This document shows positions 53,533-64,000 of a stretch of 64,000 nucleotides of DNA, piece by piece. Each line of letters begins with the position of its first letter. Position 1 is the first letter of the stretch. The stretch is from Gymnopus androsaceus JB14 (taxonomy: Eukaryota; Basidiomycota; Agaricomycetes; Agaricales; Omphalotaceae): positions 1 through 64,000 of the forward strand of contig ML769713.1 of the NCBI GenBank assembly GCA_009733575.1, given 5' to 3'. The notes below the pieces were generated by a model. That model saw nothing but the letters and a program-made list of their open reading frames with translations, searched no databases and was not told where the DNA came from. Made by a program: the position numbers and the translations under genes.

Positions 53533-53956
53533 GAGATCCTGGCAATGGAAACACAGGAGCAGGTGCATTGGCAGTGGCAGGTGCAGGTGTATTGACAGTG
53601 GCAGCAACAGAAGCAGATGGAGCAGGTGTAGAAGTGAGAGCAGCAGGAGTAGGGATGGGACCAACCTGACTCTTCTCAGCCACTGCATCAGCCTCCAACC
53701 CAGCTACATCAACCTCAGTGAGGTCATCAGCCTGGACATCAAGCAAAAAGGCCTTGTTGGATTGTGTACTGTACAAGAGACATTAGCAGTTTGAACAGTA
53801 AAACAACAAAAAAAGCAGAAACATACATGATCAACTTATACAAGTTGATTTCAAAGTTGTTGGCCCAGGTTGGTGCTTGACATGCAATCTTATTGTAACT
53901 GCTTAAATGGTAGAGGTACCTGTGCACCACAATGAGTAAACATGAGAAGATTCAAA

Positions 53957-53985
53957 TAAAATAAAATAAAATAAAATAAAATATA
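53957..53985 (+). repeat. AAAAT pentanucleotide microsatellite
   Basis: Five to six units of ATAAA inside an intron of the minus-strand DUF6532-like gene. Confidence 0.85.
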
Positions 53986-54998
53986 CATACCTTGAGCGTG
54001 CAGCATCCGAGAACTCAGCATGGCGATGAACACCCTCCGAGTACTCATTTAGGGTATGTTCAATCTAGGATACAAGTTAATTACAACTAAGACAACAAAC
54101 AAGAAAAAGAAAAAGAAACAACATACCACAGTGAGTAGCAGTGCAATGGTATGTCCACCAATCCTACCAGCGCTAACAATGTCTCAGAAGATATCAATGT
54201 TTGCACCACCTTTGGTTGCAAAAACCTCAAGACGCAAGATATGTGCAAGGCCCTCACAACCAAAAGGGTGCTTAGTGTTATATGCATGCAACTGTAAATG
54301 CAACAAGTAGAAGAATGAATCATATGAAGAAAGGAATACATACCTCAGTGTTGATCCTGCCATACTTGTGATGTTCATCCTTGGTAAGCCACCTGATCAA
54401 CTCCTTCACCTCAGGGGCAGTCATGGTCCCTGGGAGTCGGAAGTGGCTGGGAGCCCACTGACAGGCACGTGAGATGAGGCCTGTAAAGATCCCACCACAA
54501 GCGTAGGAAAGCTAAAGGAAGTCGGATAAAAAAAAGTTAAAAACTTACAAAAAAAAAAAAACTTACAAATGTAATGACATCCTTCTGCTTCTCCACGTCA
54601 GCCAGCAGACGAGTATAAGCTTCATACAATGGGCCGTCTGTGTCCTCAATGGCAAGCTTCTGGATGATGCTCATGTTATGGGCATGCTTGTCAACAGCAA
54701 ATGCATCCTCCACCACAGTTGCATGGCGAGCAGCACGTTTGCCCTTGTTGGCAAGGTTGAGTGTTCGAGGTGTGAACCAAGCCTCAGTCACTTTGCCACT
54801 CTGACAACAACAAAGAGGAGTGACATGGCCAGCAACTACGGCATTGCAAGCACAACTTGGTGAAGAGAACGGATGCTGGAGCTGAGGAGCTTTCTTGGAT
54901 GGCGTGGAAGGAGCAGGAGAGGAGTCGACTTCGATCTACATGGAAGGTAGTTAGCAAGATAGAAAAAGAAAGAGAAAAAAAACCTACATTGTTGGAGG

Positions 54999-55388
54999 TA
55001 GTGTTCCAATAACGTGACTTCAAATGACGGCGCGCTGCCGCCAAGCCATTTGAAGTCATGCCATAAGCCATTAATGACGTGTCTGCTGGAATGACATGAA
55101 ATTTGGCATCAAGCGGCCTCACACCATGGCCTCGAATACCTGACGTACACCTATTTGGGTACATGGTTACCGGCAGAAAGGCCGATTGAGTTGACCGGGA
55201 ATCTAGACCTATTTCCCAACAGACCTTCATTGAGTTCTGGCTACCCAAATTTAGCAAAAGTAATGGCGCGCGGCACAAGTCAAACTTCAAGCCGCATCAG
55301 TTACTAAATACAGCAAGCCACACCAGTTTCACGTCACGCTGATCCAAGTCACGCTGCCGCCACGCCAAGCCGCGTCATTGGAACACTA
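54999..55388. mobile_element. hAT-type MITE (390 bp), 8-bp duplication GTTGGAGG
   Basis: The ends are TAGTGTTCCAATAACG and the inverse of TAGTGTTCCAATGACG. GTTGGAGG lies at 54991-54998 and 55389-55396. It sits just after the DNPSN codons of the minus-strand gene, a few bases before a splice donor. The interior is GC-rich with repeated GCCGCCACGCCAAGCC-like words, unlike the AT-rich hAT MITE at 35847. Confidence 0.88.
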
Positions 55389-56577
55389 GTTGGAGGGATT
55401 GTCAACGTCCATCATGTTGCTGACATCACACAAACCAGTGTCCATGTCAGCGGCGTGGTTGACATCCTCACCATTATCAGCATTGGACTCCTCAGCGTCA
55501 TCCCCAGCATCTGTAGTACAAAGATATTGGTGAGGGAAAAAAAAAGGAAAAAAGAGAGAAAAAAAACATACTGCCACCGAGAGACATAAAGAATGCCCTA
55601 TCCTCATTGTTGTTGTCATTGTTGTTGTCACCATCCCGTTGATGAGGAACTCCTTCAGAGTCGGATTCAGTATATTGGAGCTGCTCTTCATCCTGGTTCT
55701 CCATGTTGGAGCCCTCAACATCAGCCTCAGCCTTGGACTGTGCGAGAGCACAAGCTCACTGCTGGATCTCTAAGACTCATATTAATGGAAGCCGATTTTT
55801 AAAAAGGAAAAAAAACAATACCTTGTACGCGAGCAGCTTCAGCCTGTCGCTGAGCTTCCTTCTTTTTTTTATGAAGGGCTTGCAAGGTTTTGACTTCACT
55901 AGTGGAAAGTGTTGAAGGCAAGGATGCTGGGCTCGAGCTTGGTGGAGGTGCCTTGGCATGAGTTTTTGCTTTTGGTTTGGTCGTCACAGACTTCCCACCA
56001 GTTGCTGCCTGTGAACGAGTTTGCTTCCTGGTGGAAGCGTTGGAAGACTGAGTAGCTGTGCAGGAAAGAAAAATAAGTTCTACGGATTTAAAAAAGACTT
56101 CAGAAATAATACCTGGAGCCTGACTATGAGCCATCATTGTAAATATTGAAAAAGAGTGTTTAAAGGAAGGAAAAAAATGTGGATGATGAGAGGAAGGAAG
56201 AGGTAGCACAAGGTAAAAGGGTTGCAAGTTGATCCCTTAAATACTGTCAGTAGGCGGGAGCCAGGGTGCCGAGATTTGAGCATCACGCCAAGAAAATAAA
56301 AGCAAGAAAGCCAGTAATGGCGTTGGTATTGAGTGTTCCTAGAATAAAGACAAAGAGGCATCAGTAATGAACAAATAAACCAGGATAACTCGACTCACAA
56401 ATCTACATGAGGCAATGAACGGTGAAACACGATAGCAGCAATAAAATTAAAAATACACGATGTATCAGACAGCGAATGCGATAGCAGAAGCAGGAATGAT
56501 TGTAAAGTAAAAATCCATATGAAACATGCTAGGCAAGATATTGAGACTACAATTGGTAAGGCAGAGGAGGTGGCTGT

Positions 56578-58664
56578 TTAAAAAAAATTTGCATAAGTAA
56601 GAATGTAATGATAAGCAAGACAATATTCCCCAAACTTGAGATCCTCCTCGGACACCATCTCAGAGAGCTTTTCACCTGCACAATAAGATCCATCAGGTAG
56701 TGAAGGCCCTTTGGTCCATCCATTCATCACTTTGAAGAGGTCGTAGAAAGCATTTTGACGTGTATCGACAGATGTGGAAGCCACTCCCAGGACATCAGTG
56801 TCAAGAATCACAGCTCCAATGACCTTGATGTTGCGCTCCTCATGCATTGACGCATCCAAGTCATTGAGAACCTCCTCTTCCTCGGAGTCTCTTGACTTGA
56901 CTGTATACAAGTAACAATCCAGTAAGAGAAGTTCTTCCTTGAAAGACATACGGAAAATTTCTTCCAGGACCTCACGATAAACATCATCTGGAATTGATCC
57001 TTCATATTTCTTGTCCTTCCATGCAGGCACAATTGAGTTGAGATTGGAAATATCAAAATCCTGGAATCAAAAATGAGTACAACAATCACATAACTTTGCA
57101 GATGAGAACAAAGCACTCACCATGGAAATATTGGGCCCACTCGAAGCTGAAGCAGCGCTTTGGAGGTTGGCGTGGAGCCTCTTTTGTTTGTTAGATTCCA
57201 AAGACCCAGTGTCCTTCTGGCCAAAGAGCTCCAAGCCCAACATCCTACGCCAGTCCTTCGGAGACCTCAGACATGCAATGACGCCACAAGTTGCAATGTC
57301 ATACAGAAGGACTTCATGTACTTTCAAGTACATCTTGAAGAAAGCTTGATGGGATGATTCAACTTTATGATTCGCAAAAAGGGCAGGTTCGGGGAGGATA
57401 TAGTCGTGCGGGACACCTTGATGCTGAGGTTGGGAGTTATTGAAAAATTGACCTATCATCTTACTAGCAGAAACCCAGGAATGAATAGAGGTAGGCATGA
57501 TTGGTGATATCACAGGTATGAATTTGTTTTGTAGAGAATCTGACTCTGCCTTTCATTTGGCAGATGTACGCAACCCATCATTATATGTAGAGATGGAAGA
57601 CCCTGAAGAAGTAGATGTAGAGTTGGAGGACCGGACAGGAACAACAGATGAAGTCGGCAGCGGAAGCACCACCTCAGCAGCTGGCTGGGAGTTGGGGTCA
57701 TAGGAAACATTGTGGACAATGTCAGCTCCAAAAATTGCAGCTGGACAAGCTATGCGCCAGGTGTAGTCGGCCATGGCTTGATAGCATTCCAATGACGCAC
57801 GGATAACCCCAGTGAAAACTGTCAGGTGAGTGGGTACATTGTCCATGAAGGACAAGTAGTCAGGTAGAGGACGAGTTGGTGGTGGTTCAACTTTGTCCAG
57901 CCATTTCAAAACTTGTTGATCCGCCTCAATCACAAGCCACTGCGTCTCGTTTTTGTATGCTTGATAAAACCAGATAGGTATACCTGCCTAAAAGAAACAG
58001 TGAGCAATGAAAAAGTGAGAATGAACACACATACCCTGAAACAAAATTCCAGAACTTCTTGCTTGTCCGTGATAGCCCCAATGACAGATTGCACCTCGTG
58101 TGTCTCCCAGGCATGCTCAGACATGAACATTGGCTTGACTTTGGATAGCCAGACAACGTGGGTGTGCAGCTCCAAACAATTGCGTTGGGCTAGTCTCCAA
58201 GTCATCAAAGCCTGCTGGAATGTTGCGGGAGAAAGCAGACGGCTGAGCAAAATGCGAATACGCGTGCAATACTCTTTGCCTTTTGGATGTGCCTTTGACG
58301 CCTTGGAGTCCAGGTTTGCTAGAATCTCAAAAAATTCCTTTTCAAGGTGCGCAACCAGATCTCTCCTTATATGACCAAGAGGTACCGGCGAGAGTTTGTG
58401 ACCAGCGATAGCCTCGAATTCCTCATCCGTAGGACAGACCCACAAAGTTATTGTGTCCAAGGAGCCAGGGTACGGGATTAGAGCTAGATGTGGTGCCAAA
58501 GTGAAGTTGAAAGGTTGTGGAGCGGAATATGGATCATGTTCGCCATAGTGCAGTCTGTGGCAAAGACGAATGGTCTGGATGCCGAGGAGTGATAACTCAG
58601 GCAGAGTCTGCATATTTGGAGAACTGACAATTGTCTTCTCGGTGAGATAGTGACGACCAATCAA
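56578..58664 (-). CDS. Transposon-linked hypothetical gene, type B (copy 2)
   Basis: Exon-like frames 58664-57930 (about 245 residues, LHYGEHDPYSAPQPFNFTLA, HLALIPYPGS, FFEILANLDSKA), 57933-57553 (IEADQQVLKWLDKVEPP, Ser-rich tail), 57513-57067 (LPEPALFANHK, VHEVLLYDIATCGVIACL, WRRMLGLELFG) and 57030-56578 (MPAWKDKKYEGSIPDDVYRE, MSFKEELLLLDCYLY). Frame ends coincide with plausible GTATG donors and YAG acceptors near 57990 and 57110. I do not recognise a domain. It is the same family as 37301-40256 but in better condition. It is followed in the same direction by the DUF6532-like gene. Confidence 0.5.
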
Positions 58665-58739
58665 CCCCTGGTATGATTTGAGAAGAGAAGTCTAGCAGGA
58701 TGCATCAGTAAAGAAGTTAATAAAATGAAAAGGAACAAT

Positions 58740-59400
58740 CTTGCACTACTGGCGACAAGCACAGTAGTTGAGGAATATAGGAAACTGATAGCCGCATCGA
58801 GCAGGCTATCTCTTTGGGTATTGTAAAAAATGGACTCACCATGATTCGGAGGAGCTTCAGTCAAAGAAGGACAAGATGAATGCAATTAGACAACTGTCAA
58901 GTCCTCATGAGTACAAGCAACACAAAATCGAACAATAAGCATACCAGTATGGACAAAAAGTCAGAATTGATAAGTCCTGGAGCGTTGAAGGAGGTTAGTG
59001 GCCATCTCATTGTTTCAAGAACAAATCAATACCTCTGCGTTGGCATAAGTTGAATCCTGGATTATTAGAGACAGTCAGTAGTGAGCTTGTCATTTCGAGA
59101 ATGAGAGATATTTACCTCTGCATTGGCACCCAAATAGATGATATTGGTCTGTAAACATCGCAACAGTGAGGTGCGCCACACTGCCTATCAATGGGCTACG
59201 TACCTCTGAGACCTTGCAATGAACAAAAGGAATGGATTGGTCTTGGTACACTGACGAAAAGTATGGCTTTTTGTTGAGTCATTCTTGTTGGCTCCAAGCA
59301 CAACAAGTTAAAGTCTTTTACTACCAGTGACAAGCACGGTAGTAGCAAGAGAGTATCAATAGCCGTGACAAGCAGGCTATCAATATGGCAGCAAAGTCAA
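58740..59400. other. Non-coding stretch with two copies of a paired-hairpin motif
   Basis: Copy 1: ACTACT-12 nt-AGTAGT (58745-58768) and GATAGCC-10 nt-GGCTATC (58787-58810). Copy 2: ACTACC-12 nt-GGTAGT (59320-59343) and ATAGCC-10 nt-GGCTAT (about 59359-59380). Loops share GACAAGCA or a variant of it. No gene is visible from 58665 to 59570. Confidence 0.55.
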
Positions 59401-59577
59401 TTTCGAGGTTAAGGTGGTTCTGGGTGATGTTGAAGGTCGATGGTGATAATGGCAGTAAGAAGAAAGATTTAAACAATAGTTCAAACTTCAATCAGGATGA
59501 GTCAGGTGAGCCACGAGCTCTGAGTCTCAAGATGCCGATTGAGCGCCCATGGGTCTGTGCGTGAAGCATGACTCAAG

Positions 59578-59945
59578 TTTGTCCTTGACACTGTTCTCAA
59601 TGACAACAACCAGCACTGGTACCACTTGATTGACTTGGTGGCTACCAGTGGCGCAAGAGAGTACACTTGATTGATTCGGTGTACTCTCTATCTCAGCATT
59701 GTACAATCCTTCTGCCAACCTCTGGGCCCTGTACCAACCCATACGCCCAGGTGGCCTCGGTTGTCCTTGACACCATTCTCAACGACAACAACCAGCACTG
59801 GTACCACTTGATTGACTCAGTGGCTACCAGTGGCGCAAGAGAGCACACTTGATTGATTCGGTGTGCTCTCTATCTCAGCATTGTACGATCCTTCTACCAA
59901 CCTCTGGGCCCTGTACCAACCCATATGCCCAGGTGGCCTCGGTTG
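59578..59945 (+). repeat. Tandem duplication of a 182-bp unit
   Basis: The segment from GTCCTTGACACTGTTCTC to CCCAGGTGGCCTCGGTTG is repeated directly with about 10 differences. Each copy includes an inverted GTGTACTC / GAGTACAC pair. It could be an old 3' fragment of the neighbouring transposon. From 59946 to 60950 I see only short uninformative frames. Confidence 0.75.
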
Positions 59946-60950
59946 TGCAGGTACACGGACTAGGAGAATGCATTACCTGCCAACCCAACTGCTGGGGCAG
60001 CCTCCAGTTGTGCAGGTAATTGGTCCGACTTTCTTTGATTACTAACCCATTTTTATCTGCTGTAGTGCAATTCTGTTGAATTGTCTTCAATGTGCGGTCA
60101 TATTGTGGTGAGTGGGACGCTTTCTGACCAGGTAGGTTGTTCTCTGTATGAACTTTTTCATAATTACGGACGTTCGTTGTGTTCTACTGTAGCACAACTC
60201 GACTCATCTAGGTAAGTTTTCCTCTTTCTCTTGTGCTCGTATGGCGCTCATTCTTCTCTTCCAGATGGCCTCTCATCCTATGGTGCATATTCCGGTACAT
60301 GCTTGAATCATCTGCTGCTTGTGTCAAAGATTTGATGCCTCTTATTCCTAGGCCATTTGCCAGCTCTGGACAAAACATCATTTGCCACAGTAAGTCTCAC
60401 TATTATTCCATTTTTCACCTTGAACCTGACAGAAGTCTTAGGCGTTCTTCAATTGGAGAGGATAGACTGATTGGCCAACCTTGAACACACACTTGATTGA
60501 CTCGGTGTGCTGGTATTGTACTTGATGTCGATGCCTGTGTTCTCAAGCCTTTCTTTACGATGGCTCTGGTGTTGCTGAGACTCTTGGAGTCTCTCGCGAT
60601 GCTACCACCGACAACGGCTCAGGCTCTGGACCAGGATGCAGCAGTACATGAAATTCGCAGCATTACTGGCTATATACTAATGTTTTTCTACCATAATTTC
60701 CTTCAGCTCTGCTGCAAGATTCTGTGGCTTCACTACTGCTGTGGTGTTTCACAAGGCTGACGCTTTTGCAATCTGCTTGTTCAAGTCGTAACACTCTTGG
60801 CTCCGAGTACGTGGCATCATTCTTTGCACTGATCATGATTTACAATATATATATATTTTTTTATTTATTTAATTAAGGCTTCACTTGCTTTCTTCCATCT
60901 ACTATTTCTCACCTGGGACCTCACCACATTGTTCATAACGCTACTATCCA

Positions 60951-63900
60951 CCTATGGAATCACTCATTTGTCCTGAAAACTGCGGAAAGTCCTTTCACCC
61001 AGAAAGGTCTAACAAGCCACCTTACACAGTCTACCTCTTGCTCCTGGTATTGGTCCTACCAAAAGTCTACTTCGCTCGAAGCCCAGATTGACCATGAAGA
61101 CCTCAGTGATGAACTAATGCACAGAGAGAGTGAAGGCGACCCGGACCAAGATGGAGAGCTGGTTGGAGAGCTGCTACAGGAACTCGAAGAGGAAAACAAT
61201 CCCTTCCACTTTGTTCCTTTGGAGCCTGAGTCTCCTGTTGGTGTAGCTGGGCCTGGCCCTTCCACACAAGCTCACCAAGACCGTTTGGCTGAGCAGCAGC
61301 TGGGAGGCAAGGTGCACACCTTGGACAATGGTGACCTGTCGCTCTTTGAAGTTGAACACCAAAGTAGAGGTACTGTTGTTCATATAGACCAGTCCCTTCA
61401 TGACTAGTGGTGTCTTGTGCATCACATCTCCTTTGACGTGCCTATGGATGGTTTGAGCAGTCCCCCACGGAATATCTACGCACCATTTGCATCAGAGATG
61501 GACTGGCGAGTAGCAGAATGGGTGGTGAAGGATAATGTGGGGCACAATTCTTTTGATAGGTTTCTTCACATTCCAGGAGTAAGTTGTTCATTTCTCAAAT
61601 TGTGGCATTACTCTAACCATTTTACAGGTTGTTGAGAAACTTGGACTCTCATACCACAACGTAAGAGGCCTTCACCAATGCATTGACTCAATTTGTCCCA
61701 AGGCTGGAGACTGGAAGGTCCGGCGTCTCCGTTTCAAGGATCACCCAAATGAAGAGTTCATCCTTTGCCATCGCAATATTCTTGATGTTGTCAAGAGTTT
61801 GTGGGGAGATCCTTCGCTGGCCCAGCATCTGGTCTATTGTCCCAAGTCAATCTTCAAGGATACAGAGAAGAAGCAGTGAACTTACTCGGAAATGTGGAGC
61901 AGCAAGTGGTGGCAATTTACGCAGGTGTGTTACCTCTTTTATTCTTAATCCCCTGCATGTATTAAATTAGTCTCTTGTAGGACAAACTCCCGAAGGGTGC
62001 AACTGTAGCCCCGCTGATAATTGTGACTGATAAAACTCAGCTCACCCAATTCTCCAGCAGTAAACAAGCCTACCCAGTCTATCTTACACTGGGCAATATT
62101 CCCTGTTCCCTTTGATGCAAACCCACACAGCAAGCTTGTCCTACTTGCATATCTGCCTGTTGAAAAGCTGAATAAAGACGGTCTGGCAAAGCGTGAAGCT
62201 AGCGGCCGCTACTAACGTCTCTTTCATGAGGCCATGCAACATGTTGTCTCACTGCTGGTTGCTGCTAGCAAGGATGGTGTTGAGATGGCAAGTGCTGATG
62301 GAGAGGTTTGGTGTGTACATCCCATCCTTGCTAGCTATGTTGCCGACTTTCCCGAGCAATGTATGGTAACATGTTCTAAATATGGCACCTGTCCAAAGTG
62401 TCATGTTGATGCCAACCATCTGAGTGATGCAAAACCCAGCTCTCATCGTACTAATGCGTGGACCTTGGAGGTTATGCAAGAGGCTCACGCCTCATCTACC
62501 TCATCTGCTCAGTACTTCAAGTCCCGCATGGATGAAGAAGTATCAGGTTATACCTATCGTCCTTTCTGGGATAAACTTCCCTTCTGCGACATCCATTTTG
62601 CCATTACCCCTGATGTTCTCCACCAACTCTACCAAGGAGTGTTGAAGCATCTAATTGCATGGTGCCAGCAGATTCTTTCCAAAGATGAACTCGACCATCG
62701 TATTTGCTGCTTACCTCCTTGCTATGGTGTGCACCATTTTAAAAATGGTATCTCCTCACTCTCTCAGATTAGTGGAGTTGAGCAGAAGAACATGGGTCGC
62801 ATCCTTCTTGCGTGTCTTGTTGGCTGTGACACCATGCCCAAGCGTGCTCTTACTGCAGTCCATGCTATCCTTGACTTCATTTACTTTTCCCAGTATACCA
62901 TTCATGATGATGACACACTCTCCTATATGGACAATGCTCTCAAGACCTGGCACAAATATAAAGACAGCTTCATTCAGACTGGCGTTCACAAGGATCTTAA
63001 TATCCCAAAATTTCATTTGCTTCAGCACTATGTTGAGGCTATCTGCTTCCTTGGTGCCACCGACAACTACAATACTGAAATGTTTGAGCACTTGCATATT
63101 GACTTTGCCAAAAAAGGTTGGCAGGCCTCAAATAAATGAGATGAGTTTCCTCAGATGACACGGTGGCTTTCCTGACAGGAAAACATCAATTCATTTGACC
63201 GTGAACTTACTTGGGTTCTGGAACAACAAGCTCTCATCAAAACTGCTTGTGAGCAGCCTACTGTTCCTGCTCCTCTTCCCTCTTCAAAACCACGTATTCT
63301 TTTTCCCAAAGTTCCCACCTGTCCACATAAATCCATCTCTTCCATTCAAATCTCCCACCACACCCCTGGCTTCTTGCAGCATCTAAAAGCTTATCTTGAA
63401 ATGCTCAAGCCCAACTCAACTCAAAATGATGTCCTTCATGCATCTATGCAACAACTTCCTTTCCAACAGCTTGATATCTACCACTCATTCAAGTTTTCTC
63501 ATGAGCTATTGGAGGAAGGGAATGTAGAGCAGAAGGATGTAGTGAAGGCTTCACCTCTTAATGAGGGAAGGTTTGATACTGTTGTTGTGCTGACAGCAGA
63601 CACAGCAGAAACTGTTGGACTTGAAGGTATTTTGCTTTATTTTGTTTAAGCTTCTATATTCAGATTTCTTCAGGAACTTGTGTTGGGCATGTCAAAGTCC
63701 TCTTTCGTCTACCTACACAACTCAAGCTCATTGGTACTCATACTACCCCAGCTCCTGCATACTGGCCAAAGGCTCCTCTTGCTTATATAGAATGGTTCAC
63801 TGTGCCTACATTGACTGCACAGCAACAGAAGCAGCACAACATGTCAACTGTTCAGCAATCTGCACTGCAAGCAGATGGATTCCATCCATGGTCTATTATT

Positions 63901-64000
63901 CCATTAACTAATATTTGTCAATCTTGTATGCTTTCACCTAATTTTGCATCTACTGCTACTCGTAATCAGGCTTCATGGACAAGTTATAATATCTTGGATT
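60951..64000 (+). pseudogene. Plavaka-type transposase, decayed, running off the right edge
   Basis: An N-terminal C2H2-like finger (ICPENCGKSF, then GLTSHLTQSTSC after a frameshift) is followed by FASEMDWRVAEWVVKD, YHNVRGLHQCID, SEMWSSKWWQFTQ and KGATVAPLIIVTDKTQLTQF with the conserved DKTQL. Next is the long frame 62234-63139: HPILASYVADFPEQCMVTCS, YGTCPKCHV and DIHFAITPDVLHQLYQGVLK. The C-terminal part carries AYIEWFTVP and SWTSYNIL at the window edge. These are hallmarks of Plavaka elements of basidiomycetes (CACTA-like cut-and-paste). Stops near 61406, 61876, 62214 and 63137 and at least two frameshifts show that it is dead. Confidence 0.8.

Larger units (their letters stand above)
53477..56134 (-). 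pseudogene. DUF6532-like gene, nearly intact, interrupted by a hAT MITE
   Basis: Minus-strand exons start at MAHSQAP (56134-56108). A basic Lys/Ser-rich exon, an acid-rich exon (DAGDDAEESNADNG) and NMMDVDNPSN follow, then the conserved core: VTEAWFTPRTLNLANKGKRA, ACGGIFTGLISRACQWAPSH, GTMTAPEVKELIRWLTKDEH, HPFGCEGLAHILRLEVFATK, AGRIGGHTIALLLT, and IEHTLNEYSEGVHRH. The C-terminal part ends in poly-Ala. Splice sites look good throughout. A single TGA near 54184 (IF-stop-DIVSAG) and the MITE in an exon suggest recent loss. This family is expanded in Agaricomycetes; function is unknown. Confidence 0.55.

Noticed and set aside
53422..53688. Leucine-rich minus-strand protein
   Set aside because: Arises from another frame of the CAG repeat; the gene frame gives poly-alanine.

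Overview
The window looks like a transposon-rich accessory region of a filamentous basidiomycete (Agaricomycetes-like) nuclear genome. The evidence is GT-AG introns of roughly 45-75 nt with CTRAY branch points, Ty3/Gypsy elements of the basidiomycete type, hAT and Plavaka transposases, C48 (Ulp1-like) peptidase fragments, and lineage-typical single-G-domain GTPases and F-box proteins. I see no basis for naming a species.

Layout. 1-12460: two Ty3/Gypsy elements on the minus strand. The younger one (1-3303, running off the left edge) inserted into the integrase of the older one (3304-12460), which is also broken by a 664-bp TIR element and a 364-bp low-complexity element. 13330-14149: a DUF6532-like gene. 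14190-19800: three copies of one dispersed repeat in opposing orientations, low-complexity insertions and a perfect solo LTR. 19834-24519 (minus): a G-domain GTPase gene followed by a 2.8-kb array of 76-bp units and a set of small 3' exons. 24699-27054 (plus): an intact paralogous GTPase gene sharing the divergent promoter. 27674-28450 (minus): dynactin p25, the one clear housekeeping gene. 28861-30669: a broken F-box/LRR gene. 30873-32080: the 3' half of an ABC-F ATPase. 32988-36665: a 1.08-kb solo LTR, two hAT-type MITEs, and a reverse-transcriptase relic. 36810-45760: hypothetical transposon-linked genes, a hAT transposase pseudogene and a C48 peptidase pseudogene. 45761-52080: mostly non-coding, with a second C48 relic, a recurrent RLYSAA motif and a fourth copy of the dispersed repeat. 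53480-58664 (minus): a DUF6532-like gene carrying a hAT MITE and a second large hypothetical gene. 60950-64000: a Plavaka-type transposase pseudogene running off the right edge.

The main discovery candidate is the 76-bp array at 20391-23218. Read on the minus strand, every unit is a complete spliceosomal intron: GTAAGTATG-type donor, CTAAC branch point, TTTGTAG acceptor. Exactly three nucleotides lie between the acceptor of one unit and the donor of the next. The splice signals are almost invariant across 34 units, but the triplet takes 12 different values, so variation is concentrated in the predicted exon. Flanking exons are phase-compatible. The array therefore reads as about 34 single-codon exons joining a GTPase-like N-terminus or a short ORF to a C-terminal segment of about 110 residues. 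Any combination of included or skipped units keeps the frame. I know of no described system like this; transcript data would decide it.
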